Shown: positions 36,423 to 44,780, numbered from the stretch's first letter. The stretch: 64,000 bases of DNA from an uncultured Candidatus Melainabacteria bacterium (GCA_934754515.1 CAKVIG010000002.1:186001-250000), one strand, 5' to 3'. Numbers and translations are program-made. The notes: generated from the sequence alone by a model not told the origin.

Positions 36423-36450
36423 TTTAGCAAACGGTTTTACGTTTGCTAAA
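36423..36450 (+). promoter_or_regulatory. Hairpin before the CMD-cupin gene
   Basis: A perfect 11-bp stem, TTTAGCAAACG (36423-36433) with CGTTTGCTAAA (36440-36450), ends four bases before the SD AAAGGAGG of the next gene. There is no T tract, so it is more likely to influence translation or stability than to be a terminator. Confidence 0.45.
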
Positions 36451-36468
36451 ACAAAGGAGGTAAAAACA

Positions 36469-37224
36469 ATGGCAAAAATAGTTCAAACAGCGGGACGTGA
36501 CCAATTGGGCAATTTCGCACCTGAATTTGCGCATTTCAATGACGATATTTTATTTGGCGAAAACTGGAATAACACAAATATCGATTTAAAAACACGTTCT
36601 ATAATTACAGTTGTATCTCTTATATCACAAGGAATTACGGATAATTCTTTAAAATACCATCTTCAAAATGCGAAAAATCATGGCGTTACTAAAACTGAAA
36701 TGGCATCAATTATTACTCACTGCGCTTTTTATATGGGTTGGCCAAAAGCTTGGGCAACATTCAATTTAGCCAAAGAGGTTTGGGCTGATGATAACACTCA
36801 AGCTTTGAGCGACAAAGACAAATATGCTCAAACAATTATGTTCCCTATTGGCGAAGAAAACACAGCTTACGCAAAATATTTTATCGGCAAAAGCTATCTT
36901 GCACCACTTTCTACAAGCCAAGTTAAAATGTTCAATGTAACATTTGAACCTAAATGTAGAAATAACTGGCATATTCACCACGCTAAAACAGGCGGAGGAC
37001 AAATGTTAATCGTAGTTGGCGGTGAAGGTTGGTACCAAGAATGGGATAAAGAACCGCAAAAATTGAAAATCGGTGATGTTGTAAACATTCCTGCTAACGT
37101 TAAACATTGGCATGGTGCAACGGCCGACAGTTGGTTCTCTCATATCGCGGTTGAAGTTGACGGCACAGAAACTTCTAACGAATGGCTTGAACCTGTGACG
37201 GATGAAGTGTATAATAAGTTATGA
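36469..37224 (+). CDS. Carboxymuconolactone decarboxylase-like/cupin fusion
   Basis: A 251-residue protein. The ATG at 36469 is chosen (AAAGGAGG eight bases before); the frame opens earlier, at 36409, but without a site. Residues 20-115 are a CMD-type AhpD-like domain (EMASIITHCAFYMGWPKAW) with a cysteine and histidine but not the CxxC redox pair. From about residue 140 a cupin follows, with the metal-binding histidines in NNWHIHHAKTGGGQ and VKHWHGA. Fusions of this kind are often annotated as quercetinase or decarboxylase-like. The substrate is unknown. Confidence 0.85.
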   Translation: MAKIVQTAGRDQLGNFAPEFAHFNDDILFGENWNNTNIDLKTRSIITVVSLISQGITDNSLKYHLQNAKNHGVTKTEMASIITHCAFYMGWPKAWATFNLAKEVWADDNTQALSDKDKYAQTIMFPIGEENTAYAKYFIGKSYLAPLSTSQVKMFNVTFEPKCRNNWHIHHAKTGGGQMLIVVGGEGWYQEWDKEPQKLKIGDVVNIPANVKHWHGATADSWFSHIAVEVDGTETSNEWLEPVTDEVYNKL

Positions 37225-37238
37225 AAAACAGATTTTAT

Positions 37239-37263
37239 ATAAGGTGCAATAATTGCACCTTAT
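37239..37263. repeat. A-family-related palindrome
   Basis: A 25-base near-perfect palindrome with core AAGGTGCAATAATTGCACCTT lies right after the CMD-cupin stop and before the SD of the next gene. Confidence 0.7.
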
Positions 37264-37286
37264 ATTTTCAAAAGAGGAGTGTTTGC

Positions 37287-37811
37287 ATGAATTTAGCAGT
37301 ATCAAGTGTAAATTTTGACGGGCGTAAAAATCCTAAATTGCATTTAAGAAGAAGGCAATTAAAGAGTTTAAAGCTTCAAGAAAACGAATTGAAAAATAAT
37401 TGCAAGATGCTTAAAAATGATTGCCAAGCTCTTGAGCTTACATACGGTAAAGTTTCTAAACTTGCTTATGACAACCCGAATGCGCCAAAAGTTTCTGAGC
37501 TTTGGAAACTTAAATTTGATATGCAGCACAGCTTTATTTATGGTTCATACAAGGATTACAAGAATGCTCGCATAAAATACACAGAAGAAGCTGCTAAGAA
37601 TAAAGAACTTTTAAAATACGTAAAACAACCGATACAATTTAATCAACCAATTTCAATTTTTTCTAAAATGGGACGAAATATGGCGAAAAACCAATTTTTA
37701 GATAAATTTAGAAAAGATACGCCTGCTGAAAAAGAATTAAAAGCATTTTATAAAGAAAATGCAAAACGTGATGCTATGCACCAAGCGTTGGGGTTGGATA
37801 GACAAGGGTAA
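37287..37811 (+). CDS. Lineage-specific basic protein
   Basis: A 174-residue protein from the ATG at 37287 (AGAGGAG upstream). The frame opens earlier, at 37221, where it overlaps the CMD stop and a palindrome, so the later start is preferred. It is rich in lysine and arginine; residues 20-60 are a likely coiled coil (RRRQLKSLKLQENELKNN). There is no known domain. The N-terminal VNFDGRKN resembles a motif in other genes of this window. Confidence 0.65.
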   Translation: MNLAVSSVNFDGRKNPKLHLRRRQLKSLKLQENELKNNCKMLKNDCQALELTYGKVSKLAYDNPNAPKVSELWKLKFDMQHSFIYGSYKDYKNARIKYTEEAAKNKELLKYVKQPIQFNQPISIFSKMGRNMAKNQFLDKFRKDTPAEKELKAFYKENAKRDAMHQALGLDRQG

Positions 37812-37854
37812 TAGCCATTTATATAATCCACCAAACGAAAATCCGTTTCACTAA

Positions 37855-38005
37855 CATGGGAAGGAGCTCAACCGCCCTTATTAGGGAGGTCGCAGTTGTT
37901 CGAACGATAGTGAGTTACAAATGCGGGTGGGTATCAATTAATAAATAAAAAATATTGAAAACAATTTTCCACTTTCCATTTTCAATTTTCCATTACAACA
38001 AACCG
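37855..38005. repeat. C-family and AT-rich repeat
   Basis: A C-type unit (37855-37925: GGAGCTCAACCGCCC then GCGGGTGGGTATC) is followed by a TTTTCCACTTTCCATTTTCA stretch (37960-38000) typical of A/D-family ends. The 222-base gap holds no gene. Confidence 0.65.
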
Positions 38006-38033
38006 CTCGCATCTAAAAGTCAAACGCGTAATA

Positions 38034-38336
38034 TTATCGTGGTATAACAAATCCCCAAAACGGCTTACAATTATTATCAAACACACAAATATAAGAAACT
38101 TTTTGTTTACGACATTTTTTCACCTTAAAATCAGCTTGCCCGTAGGTAATTTGTGAAATATAATTATCTCCGATTTTTTGTTCACAAGGATTGCAAAATT
38201 CTTTTTTGGAATGAATTTTAACATTCATATTGTATTCATTTGCATACAAATCAACTAAAAAATTTGTTGACTCTGACGCAAATACCGTTGATGAACTAAA
38301 TAGAATTAATAAACCGATTAAAAACTTTCTCTTCAT
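38034..38336 (-). CDS. Small secreted cysteine-containing protein
   Basis: A 100-residue exported protein. A signal peptide covers about residues 1-20 (ending VFASES). The mature part has four to five cysteines (EFCNPCEQKI, KKCRKQKVSYICVF, NNCKPF) that could form disulphides. No family is recognised. Confidence 0.6.
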   Translation of the reverse strand: MKRKFLIGLLILFSSSTVFASESTNFLVDLYANEYNMNVKIHSKKEFCNPCEQKIGDNYISQITYGQADFKVKKCRKQKVSYICVFDNNCKPFWGFVIPR

Positions 38337-38457
38337 AACTACATAATAGCATAATTAAAACGTTTTTTGTAAAAATTTATTACAATTTCGTTATTTTTAC
38401 TAAAGTTTTCAAAAAAAATACCGATAACTATATTGTTAGACTTAGGGTGTGTATATT

Positions 38458-38820
38458 ATGGCAATCAATAGAATAGAAATTTATACTTGTTCATTTTGTT
38501 CATCAGGCGGAAGCGTTGATGAAGAAGAAAAAAGAATTATGCGCAGATTATTGCAATATGGCATTAAACCGACGGGACAAAAAAGTATAGATAAACCGAA
38601 ATTACATGAAATTGAGTTGCAAAAAGCAAAATTAGAAGATTACGTTAGTAATAAATTTCTGACAGTTACAAAAAGTGAACAAGAAAAAATTCAGGCAAAA
38701 AAGAAAGAAAAACGCAAAGAAAGAAGCCCCGAAAAATATACAAATTCTGAACAAGCCCAAAAAGTTATGGGCGAACAAATATATTTGGCAATTAAGATGA
38801 AAAAAAAGAAGAAGTTTTGA
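38458..38820 (+). CDS. Lineage-specific lysine-rich small protein
   Basis: A 120-residue protein from the ATG at 38458 (AGGG upstream); a GTG nine bases earlier is the alternative. The N-terminal IYTCSFCSSGG has a CxxC. Residues 20-60 are helical and charged, and the C-terminus is a run of lysines. Function is unknown. Confidence 0.6.
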   Translation: MAINRIEIYTCSFCSSGGSVDEEEKRIMRRLLQYGIKPTGQKSIDKPKLHEIELQKAKLEDYVSNKFLTVTKSEQEKIQAKKKEKRKERSPEKYTNSEQAQKVMGEQIYLAIKMKKKKKF

Positions 38821-38823
38821 AGT

Positions 38824-38850
38824 TATTGTTGGGCTGAAAGCCCAACCTAC
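38824..38850. repeat. B-family repeat
   Basis: ATTGTTGGGC..GCCCAACC followed by TAC, directly between convergent genes. It could help terminate either. Confidence 0.75.
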
Positions 38851-38863
38851 TACTAATCTACTA

Positions 38864-39187
38864 CTAATCTATTAAATCTCTCAAGACTTTATATATTTGT
38901 TCCAGTTTTTCTTGATTATTATGAATTTTACCTATATATGCATTTATTGCCATTATAAGTTCTTCTTTTGTTTTAATGTGTTCATTAGCAAAAAGTTCTT
39001 GTGTTGTTGTATTTAAAGACGTCAAAATATGCTCTAATGTTTCAGGCTTTGGAAAGCTTATACCTTGTTCAATATTACTCAAATTCCTTGATGAAATATC
39101 AATCATTTCCGCAAGTTGTTCCTGCGTTAAAGCATTTTGTTTACGCAATCTTTTTATTTTTTCACCAAGTTCTTTTTTTATATCCAT
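38864..39187 (-). CDS. XRE-family transcriptional regulator (paralogue 2)
   Basis: A 107-residue protein. The helix-turn-helix covers residues 7-60 (GEKIKRLRKQNALTQEQLAE, then ISSRNLSNIEQGIS), closely similar to the proteins at 24859 and 62866. A lysine-rich coiled tail follows. It is divergent from the EF-hand gene at 39421, and the intergenic control region is conserved with the locus at 25 kb. It probably acts on that region. Confidence 0.88.
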   Translation of the reverse strand: MDIKKELGEKIKRLRKQNALTQEQLAEMIDISSRNLSNIEQGISFPKPETLEHILTSLNTTTQELFANEHIKTKEELIMAINAYIGKIHNNQEKLEQIYKVLRDLID

Positions 39188-39241
39188 AATTTACCTTTTA
39201 GAAATTTGACATCAATTTATTTTAAAAATATGTCCTACTAA

Positions 39242-39395
39242 ATCATGATATATTAAGCTTTGTAAAGCTGAAATGTCGCACCATTTCTTATTTTTACATA
39301 TTTATGATGTATTGCATTGAACTTTTAGGCAATTTTTAAAAACAAAAATACTTTATATATACATCAAGGATATCCGAGAAAACATTACACGAGAT
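39242..39395 (+). promoter_or_regulatory. Conserved control region of XRE/EF-hand locus 2
   Basis: The blocks ATCATGATATATTAAG (39242-39257), CTTTTAGGCAATTTTT (near 39322), ACTTTATATATACAT (39350-39364) and ACACGAGAT (39387-39395) match the 25243-25375 region in order and spacing. The coding regions have diverged far more, so the blocks are likely binding or promoter sites. Confidence 0.55.
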
Positions 39396-39420
39396 AATAC
39401 AAAAAATAAGGAGAAAAATT

Positions 39421-39804
39421 ATGGTATCAGACGGACAATTAAGAGTTGGAATGAAATTTGAAACAGTAGCAAGTGCTTGTAGAAAAGTTGCAGACACAGA
39501 AAGAGGAATCGGTGGTAAAGTAACAACGAGAAATGCTAAAACAATTGGTGGTTTCTATGGAGAAAAAAGTGGCAATCAGGTTGTTTTTTCAGAAAGTGAC
39601 AATGGTAAGACTACCAGCTATGGTGCGACAATTGGCGGTAGAACCTATTGTGGCAAGGTTCAAAATTCACATTTAAAAAATAAAGACGAATTAATGTCAC
39701 AACCGTTTACAAGAATTTATAATTCTGAAAGAACACAATATGCAGAAGATAAAAACCATAATGGAATTATTGATAAAGGTGAAATCTTCGATTGTTTGTG
39801 GTAA
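39421..39804 (+). CDS. EF-hand-containing small protein
   Basis: A 127-residue protein. A calcium-binding-type loop DKNHNGIIDKGE is at residues 110-121 near the C-terminus. The N-terminal 100 residues are rich in glycine, lysine and threonine and unrecognised; FETVASACRKVADTERGIGG is a possible helix. SD AAGGAG precedes the ATG. It pairs with a divergent XRE regulator, like the 276-residue EF-hand protein at 25452. Confidence 0.65.
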   Translation: MVSDGQLRVGMKFETVASACRKVADTERGIGGKVTTRNAKTIGGFYGEKSGNQVVFSESDNGKTTSYGATIGGRTYCGKVQNSHLKNKDELMSQPFTRIYNSERTQYAEDKNHNGIIDKGEIFDCLW

Positions 39805-39826
39805 GCCAAGAAATGAAAATCATTAA

Positions 39827-39865
39827 ACAGAGTCGGAAAAAGCTTTGAGCTTTTTCCGACTCTGT
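39827..39865. terminator. Terminator after EF-hand gene 2
   Basis: The 18-bp arms ACAGAGTCGGAAAAAGCT (39827-39844) and AGCTTTTTCCGACTCTGT (39848-39865) form a perfect stem with a three-base loop. Confidence 0.8.
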
Positions 39866-39874
39866 TGTAAGTTA

Positions 39875-39970
39875 TTGTTGGGCTAAAAGCCCAACCTACA
39901 TTTTGAAATAAAAATGGAAAGTTGATATTATTTAAAACAACTTTCCACTTTCAATTTTCAACTTTCAACT
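39875..39970. repeat. B-family repeat plus AT hairpin before fabG
   Basis: A B-type unit (39875-39904) is followed by GGAAAGTTG..CAACTTTCC (39915-39945), a TTCC/GGAA hairpin of the A/D-end type. It lies between the EF-hand gene and convergent fabG. Confidence 0.65.
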
Positions 39971-39996
39971 CACATCTTTAATAAGACGCGCGCATA

Positions 39997-40728
39997 CTAT
40001 ATCATCAAACCGCCTGCAACTTCAATAGCTTGACCTGTTACGTATTCAGTATCAAGAGCCAAGAATTTAACAACCTTAGCGATATCTTCCGGAGTACCTA
40101 ATCTCTTCATTGGAATAGCTTTTAAGTATTCGTCAATGTTAGGAAGTTCTGCAGTCATAGCTGTTTGAATAAAGCCAGGGCAAACTGCGTTTACTCTGAT
40201 ATTTCTTCCACCAAATTCTTTTGCAAGAGTTTGAGTCAAACCGATTAAGCCTGCTTTAGAAGCTGAGTAGTTAGCTTGACCTGCGTTACCGTGACGACCT
40301 ACAATACTTGACATATTGATGATAGAACCTTGACGAGCCTTCATCATGTACTTGATTACAGCGTGAGTTACACAATAAGCAGAAGTTAAGTTAATCTTAA
40401 TAACTCTTTCCCATTGTTCCATGTCCATTCTAATGAATAAACCGTCTTTTGTAATACCTGCGTTGTTCAACAATACGTCGATTTTACCGTGTTCAGCAAT
40501 CATTTTATCAACAGCTTCTTGAACTGCTTCAGCGTTTGAAACATCAAATTGATAGAACCAAGCGTTTACACCCAAAGCCTTAATTTCATCAAGAGCAGGT
40601 TGAGCTTTTTCAGCTTCACAAATATCGTTGATAATAATGTCGCAACCGGCTTTTGCTAATTCTAAAGCACAAGCTAAACCGATACCACGTGAACCACCTG
40701 TAATAAGTGCAATTTTTCTTTCTGTCAT
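39997..40728 (-). CDS. fabG: 3-oxoacyl-[ACP] reductase
   Basis: A 243-residue short-chain dehydrogenase that reduces beta-ketoacyl-ACP in fatty acid synthesis. The NADPH-binding GGSRGIGLACALE is near the N-terminus, followed by LLNNAGITKDGLF, the serine in INMSSIVGRHGN and YSASKAGLIG. It is the last gene of the plsX-fabH-fabD-fabG cluster. An acpP gene, usually next, is absent here. Confidence 0.95.
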   Translation of the reverse strand: MTERKIALITGGSRGIGLACALELAKAGCDIIINDICEAEKAQPALDEIKALGVNAWFYQFDVSNAEAVQEAVDKMIAEHGKIDVLLNNAGITKDGLFIRMDMEQWERVIKINLTSAYCVTHAVIKYMMKARQGSIINMSSIVGRHGNAGQANYSASKAGLIGLTQTLAKEFGGRNIRVNAVCPGFIQTAMTAELPNIDEYLKAIPMKRLGTPEDIAKVVKFLALDTEYVTGQAIEVAGGLMI

Positions 40729-40755
40729 GTAATTCTTCTCCTTATTTTTAAGTTT

Positions 40756-40848
40756 TTGTTGGGCTGAAAGCCCAACCTACATTTTCTTTTTAATTATCAA
40801 ATCTTTGGTCATTCCCTCTCCTTACAGGAGAGGGTTAGGGTGAGGTGT
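40756..40848. repeat. B-family and C-family repeats between fabD and fabG
   Basis: A B-type unit (40756-40785: TTGGGC..GCCCAACCTACATTTT) is followed by a C-type unit (40811-40848: CCCTCTCCTTACAGGAGAG, then AGGGTGAGG). They fill the 125-base gap. Confidence 0.8.
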
Positions 40849-40853
40849 TTATC

Positions 40854-41801
40854 TTACACCCCTGCCATTTGTTCTTTTAATGCGCTAACAGTCGCATCCA
40901 AAGAAGCTTTATCAAACACATTGTAAACAGTTGTTTCTGGTGCAATCTTTTTATTCAAACCAGCTAGAACTTTTCCCGGTCCGATTTCAATAAACGTATC
41001 AACGCCTTCTGCAACCATTTTTTGAATAGTTTGTGTCCAATGAACTGATGAAGAAATTTGTTTCGGCATTTTTGATTTGAAATCTTCTGCCTTAACTGTA
41101 GCTTCGGCATCTACGTTTGTAATAACAGGAATAGAAGCGTCATTTAAACTAAATTCAGCAACAAAACTTGCGAATTCTTTGCCTGCATTTTCCATGAATT
41201 TAGAGTGGAATGCGCCTGAAACAGCAAGAGGTACAACTCTTCTTACACCGTTAGCAAGCAACCATTCAGAAGCGGCCTTAACTGCGTTATCATCACCTGT
41301 AATAACAACTTGCGCAGGTGAATTGTAGTTTGCAACATCAACATAACCAACTTTTGAGCCTTCTGCCAAGCCTTGTTTTAGTTGTTCTTCAGAAGCGTTT
41401 AAAACTGCAGCCATAGAACCGCCTTTTGTAGCGCCCATCAAATCTGCACGTTTTTGGATAAGTTTAAGAGTTGTTTCCAAATCCATAACGCCAGCAGCGT
41501 GCATTGCACAATATTCACCCAAAGAATGACCCGCAACAAAATCAGCGTTTATATTTAATTCAGATTTTAAAGCTTCCATCGCAGCAATTGACATTGTTAC
41601 GATTGAAGGTTGTGTATTAACAGTTTGTTTCAAATCTTCTTCAGGTCCTTCAAAACAAATTGTTGTAATACTTTTGTTTAAAGTTTTGTCAGCTGTATCA
41701 AAAACATTTTTTGCAGCTTCAAAATTATCATATAAATCTTTTCCCATGCCCACTGCTTGTGAACCTTGTCCTGGGAATAAAAATGCTACTTTTTTTACCA
41801 T
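40854..41801 (-). CDS. fabD: Malonyl-CoA:ACP transacylase
   Basis: A 315-residue enzyme that loads malonate onto ACP. The active-site serine is in VAGHSLGEYCAMHAAG (GHSLG, near residue 95), with the N-terminal AFLFPGQGSQAVGMG and the histidine in SGAFHSKFM. Length is normal. It lies between fabH and fabG in the fatty-acid operon, with repeats in each gap. Confidence 0.96.
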   Translation of the reverse strand: MVKKVAFLFPGQGSQAVGMGKDLYDNFEAAKNVFDTADKTLNKSITTICFEGPEEDLKQTVNTQPSIVTMSIAAMEALKSELNINADFVAGHSLGEYCAMHAAGVMDLETTLKLIQKRADLMGATKGGSMAAVLNASEEQLKQGLAEGSKVGYVDVANYNSPAQVVITGDDNAVKAASEWLLANGVRRVVPLAVSGAFHSKFMENAGKEFASFVAEFSLNDASIPVITNVDAEATVKAEDFKSKMPKQISSSVHWTQTIQKMVAEGVDTFIEIGPGKVLAGLNKKIAPETTVYNVFDKASLDATVSALKEQMAGV

Positions 41802-41845
41802 AGTATACTCCTTTTTGTTTTATAAACTTTGATTACATCTTTAAA

Positions 41846-41943
41846 AAGTTGAAGAGTTGAATGGTTGAATAGTGAAAAAGTTCTTTTAATTCCCTTCGGT
41901 CATAAATTCTTTTCAACTCTTCCCCTTTTCAACTCTTCAACTT
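41846..41943. repeat. D-family element between fabD and fabH
   Basis: The 16-bp perfect terminal inverted repeats AAGTTGAAGAGTTGAA (41846-41861) and TTCAACTCTTCAACTT (41928-41943) enclose the D core ATTCCCTTCGGTCAT. No coding capacity. A MITE-like short element. Confidence 0.85.
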
Positions 41944-41946
41944 AAA

Positions 41947-42957
41947 TTAACATATTCCTTCTCTCAATCTCACAATTGCGCCGCCCCAAGTCATGCCGGC
42001 ACCGAAACCGCAAAGAATAGCGGTTGAGCCTAATTTAACTTTGCCTTGTTCTACACTTTCTGCCATTGCAAGAGGAATTGAAGCTGCCGATGTGTTACCG
42101 TAATATTTAATATTAGTAACAACTTTTTCTTCTGAATATCCTAATCTTTCTTGAACAGCGTGAATAATTCTTAAGTTTGCTTGGTGAGGTATCAAATAAT
42201 CAATATCCTCAGCCTTCATACCTGCATTTGTAATCATTTCTTCTACATATTGAGGCAAAACTCTTGCTACAAATTTGTAAACTTCTTTACCATTCATTAC
42301 AATACCTTGTTTAACTTCATCGCAAGGTTCAACAAGCGGACAATTTTTGCCTGCAAATGGTAATTCAATTAAAGAACCTAATGAACCATCAGCTTTAATA
42401 TCAATCGCGATAATATCATCAACACCATCTTCTGCTTGAGTTACAACCATAGCACCTGCACCATCACCGAACAAGATAGAAGTTGAACGGTCTTCCCAAT
42501 TTAAAAGTCTTGAATTATTATCCGTTGCAACGATTAAAATGGTTTTGTACATTCCACTTCCGATATAAGCTTTTGCCATGCTTAAAGCATAAATCAAACC
42601 TGAACAAGCTGCTGTGATATCAAACGCAGGAACGTGATTAGGAATTTCTAATCTTGCTTGAACTTGACAAGCTAATGCAGGGTACAATTGAGGTGGAGCT
42701 GATGTTGCAGCAATAATCATATCAATTCCGTCAACATTAATGCCAGCTTTTTCAATAGCTCTTTTTGAAGCTTCTACACCCAAATCAATCGCATCTTCGT
42801 TACCTGAAACAAGGCGTCTTTCTTTAATCCCTGTTCTTGTATAAATCCATTCGTCAGATGTTTCGTATAATTTTGTTAAATCATCGTTTGTAATAATTGT
42901 TTCAGGCACGCTATATCCAACGCCTGCAATCCTTAAAGGAATTGTATTATTTCCCAT
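41947..42957 (-). CDS. fabH: 3-oxoacyl-[ACP] synthase III (KAS III)
   Basis: A 336-residue condensing enzyme that starts fatty acid synthesis from acetyl-CoA and malonyl-ACP. The catalytic triad is visible: Cys in FDITAACSGLIYAL (near residue 118), His in LIPHQANLRI and Asn in YYGNTSAASIPLAM. It follows plsX in the same operon. SD GAGGAG precedes the ATG. Confidence 0.96.
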   Translation of the reverse strand: MGNNTIPLRIAGVGYSVPETIITNDDLTKLYETSDEWIYTRTGIKERRLVSGNEDAIDLGVEASKRAIEKAGINVDGIDMIIAATSAPPQLYPALACQVQARLEIPNHVPAFDITAACSGLIYALSMAKAYIGSGMYKTILIVATDNNSRLLNWEDRSTSILFGDGAGAMVVTQAEDGVDDIIAIDIKADGSLGSLIELPFAGKNCPLVEPCDEVKQGIVMNGKEVYKFVARVLPQYVEEMITNAGMKAEDIDYLIPHQANLRIIHAVQERLGYSEEKVVTNIKYYGNTSAASIPLAMAESVEQGKVKLGSTAILCGFGAGMTWGGAIVRLREGIC

Positions 42958-42989
42958 TGTATGTTTACTCCTCTTTTGTTTAATCTATT

Positions 42990-43213
42990 CCCCTCTACTT
43001 GGGAGAGGGAGCAGTCGTTGGCAAGCTTCGCGAGCCTTACGAATGCGGGAGAGGGTTTTACCCTCTTTAGTTTTTGTTGGGCAAGAATGCCCAACCTACA
43101 TTTCTCTTAATTTTGTGGATTGCTTCGTCGCTCACGCTCCTCGCAATGACTTGGCGTTTTATCTTAAGCGTGCTGTCATTGCGAACCTCGTAAGAGGTGT
43201 GGCAATCCATTAT
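42990..43213. repeat. C-, B- and E-family repeats between plsX and fabH
   Basis: A C-type unit (42990-43068) is followed by a B-type unit (43074-43103) and an E-type unit (43117-43208). The E unit has outer arms GGATTGC/GCAATCC (43117-43123, 43202-43208) and inner arms TCGCAATGAC/GTCATTGCGA (43141-43150, 43175-43184). The 331-base gap contains no gene. Confidence 0.85.
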
Positions 43214-43288
43214 GTTATTAATCACGGAAAAATTTTGGGTAACTTTTTTTGCCCAAAATTTTTCACATATTATTAAACTTTATTTAAT

Positions 43289-44344
43289 TTATCCTTCAAT
43301 TCTTTCTGAAATCTTTCTGTTTACGCCTGTTTCAACAGCTTCTTTCGCTACTCTTACGGCATTCTTTATTGCATAAGCCTTGCTTCTGCCGTGAGAAATA
43401 ACCGTAATACCTTTAACACCTAAAAGCAAGCAGCCGCCGAATTCTTCGTAGTTAATTTTTTCATAAATTCTTTTCATGAAAGGTTTTGCCAACAAGCCAA
43501 TCAACATACCCAAAAAATCAGACTTAAATTCACTCTTAATCATCTTGAATAACAGTGATGAAGTACCTTCTGTAACTTTTAATACTACATTACCTACAAA
43601 ACCATCACAAACAACTACATCACACAAGTTCAAGAACAATTCTCTACCTTCAATGTTGCCCATGAAATTGAATTTTTCTTTTTCTTCTTCTAATAAGTTG
43701 TAAGTGTTTTGAGCAAGTTCATTACCTTTTCCTGCTTCTTCACCGATATTCAAAACTCCAACTCTTGGATTTTCAATACCTAAAACATTCTTAGAAAAAG
43801 TCATGCCCATAATGGCAAACTGTTTAAGCATCTGAGGTGTGCAGTTGCTGTTTGCGCCACCGTCAATAATAACGATTGGTTTTTTCATTGTAGGAAGTGT
43901 TACTGCGATTGCAGGTCTGTCAATTCCCGGAATTCTTCCTAAGCCGAATAAGCTTGATGCCATAGCAGCACCAGTTGAACCTGCTGCAACTAATGCGTCA
44001 GAACTGCCTGTTGCAACTGAGCTTACAGTCAACACGATTGAAGAATTTTTCTTCTTACGAATAGCTTGTCCCGGTGCTTCGCCCATCTCAATAATTTCAG
44101 ATGCGTGAGTAATCTTGATATCAAGTGATTTAACATCTACTCGAACCCTTCTTTTTCTGCCTGCTTTACCACAATCAGAAAGAAAACCTTCTTTTTGAAT
44201 TACTTCAAGGCAATGCTCGATTCTATCTTGCTTACCTACTAATTCCAAGGCTACGCCGTATTCTGCGGCTGCCCATACTGCACCTGCAACAATTTCAAAA
44301 GGAGCGTGATCTCCACCCATTGCATCAATAGCTATTCTTGTCAT
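43289..44344 (-). CDS. plsX: Phosphate acyltransferase
   Basis: A 351-residue enzyme that makes acyl-phosphate from acyl-ACP for phospholipid synthesis. The N-terminal RIAIDAMGGDHAPFEIVAGA and the internal VVCDGFVGNVVLKVTEG and GVKGITVISHGRS are PlsX signatures. It follows rpmF in the classical cluster. SD AAAGGGAAG is seen. Confidence 0.95.
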   Translation of the reverse strand: MTRIAIDAMGGDHAPFEIVAGAVWAAAEYGVALELVGKQDRIEHCLEVIQKEGFLSDCGKAGRKRRVRVDVKSLDIKITHASEIIEMGEAPGQAIRKKKNSSIVLTVSSVATGSSDALVAAGSTGAAMASSLFGLGRIPGIDRPAIAVTLPTMKKPIVIIDGGANSNCTPQMLKQFAIMGMTFSKNVLGIENPRVGVLNIGEEAGKGNELAQNTYNLLEEEKEKFNFMGNIEGRELFLNLCDVVVCDGFVGNVVLKVTEGTSSLLFKMIKSEFKSDFLGMLIGLLAKPFMKRIYEKINYEEFGGCLLLGVKGITVISHGRSKAYAIKNAVRVAKEAVETGVNRKISERIEG

Positions 44345-44384
44345 TTAACTCTTCCCTTTATCCATTAAATTATTTAGAAAACAG

Positions 44385-44406
44385 GGTGCGACTTAAAAGT
44401 CGCACC
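44385..44406 (-). terminator. Hairpin between rpmF and plsX
   Basis: GGTGCGACT (44385-44393) pairs perfectly with AGTCGCACC (44398-44406), loop TAAA. There is no T-run, so on the minus strand it may be a partial terminator or an mRNA processing/stability site within the operon. Confidence 0.5.
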
Positions 44407-44421
44407 GTTCAATTTCTTTAA

Positions 44422-44727
44422 CTAAGCTTCCGGTTTTTCTTCTGAAGATTCTTCTTTAACTTCTTCAGCTTTTTCTTCAACCTTAACTTCTTCAACTTTT
44501 TCAGCTTTCTTTGAAGATTTCTTTTCTTCTTTTACTTCTTCTTGGAAGCCTTCTGCTTTATTAGAAACTACTTTACCTTTGTAAGTTCCGCAAGCTGTAC
44601 AAACTGTGTGAGTTAAAACCTTAGCTCCGCAGTTTGGGCAAGTTGTTAATTCAGGCTTTGTAGCCTTCCAGTTTGATCTTCTTTTACCTTGAGCACTATG
44701 CCCTGTTCTTTTCTTTGGTACTGCCAT
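44422..44727 (-). CDS. rpmF: 50S ribosomal protein L32 with acidic C-terminal extension
   Basis: A 101-residue protein. Residues 1-57 are canonical L32: MAVPKKRTGHSAQGKRRSNW, then a zinc pair CPNC..CTAC. The remaining 44 residues are very acidic and repetitive (KEEKKSSKKAEKVEEVKVEE, then EEVKEESSEEKPEA), far beyond the usual length of about 57-60. Bacterial L32 assembles on the large subunit. The tail would project outwards and may be a lineage feature. Confidence 0.93.
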   Translation of the reverse strand: MAVPKKRTGHSAQGKRRSNWKATKPELTTCPNCGAKVLTHTVCTACGTYKGKVVSNKAEGFQEEVKEEKKSSKKAEKVEEVKVEEKAEEVKEESSEEKPEA

Positions 44728-44780
44728 TTTTCCTATACCTTTCTATTTTGTTGTACTACTTATATATTCTTTTGTTGTTG

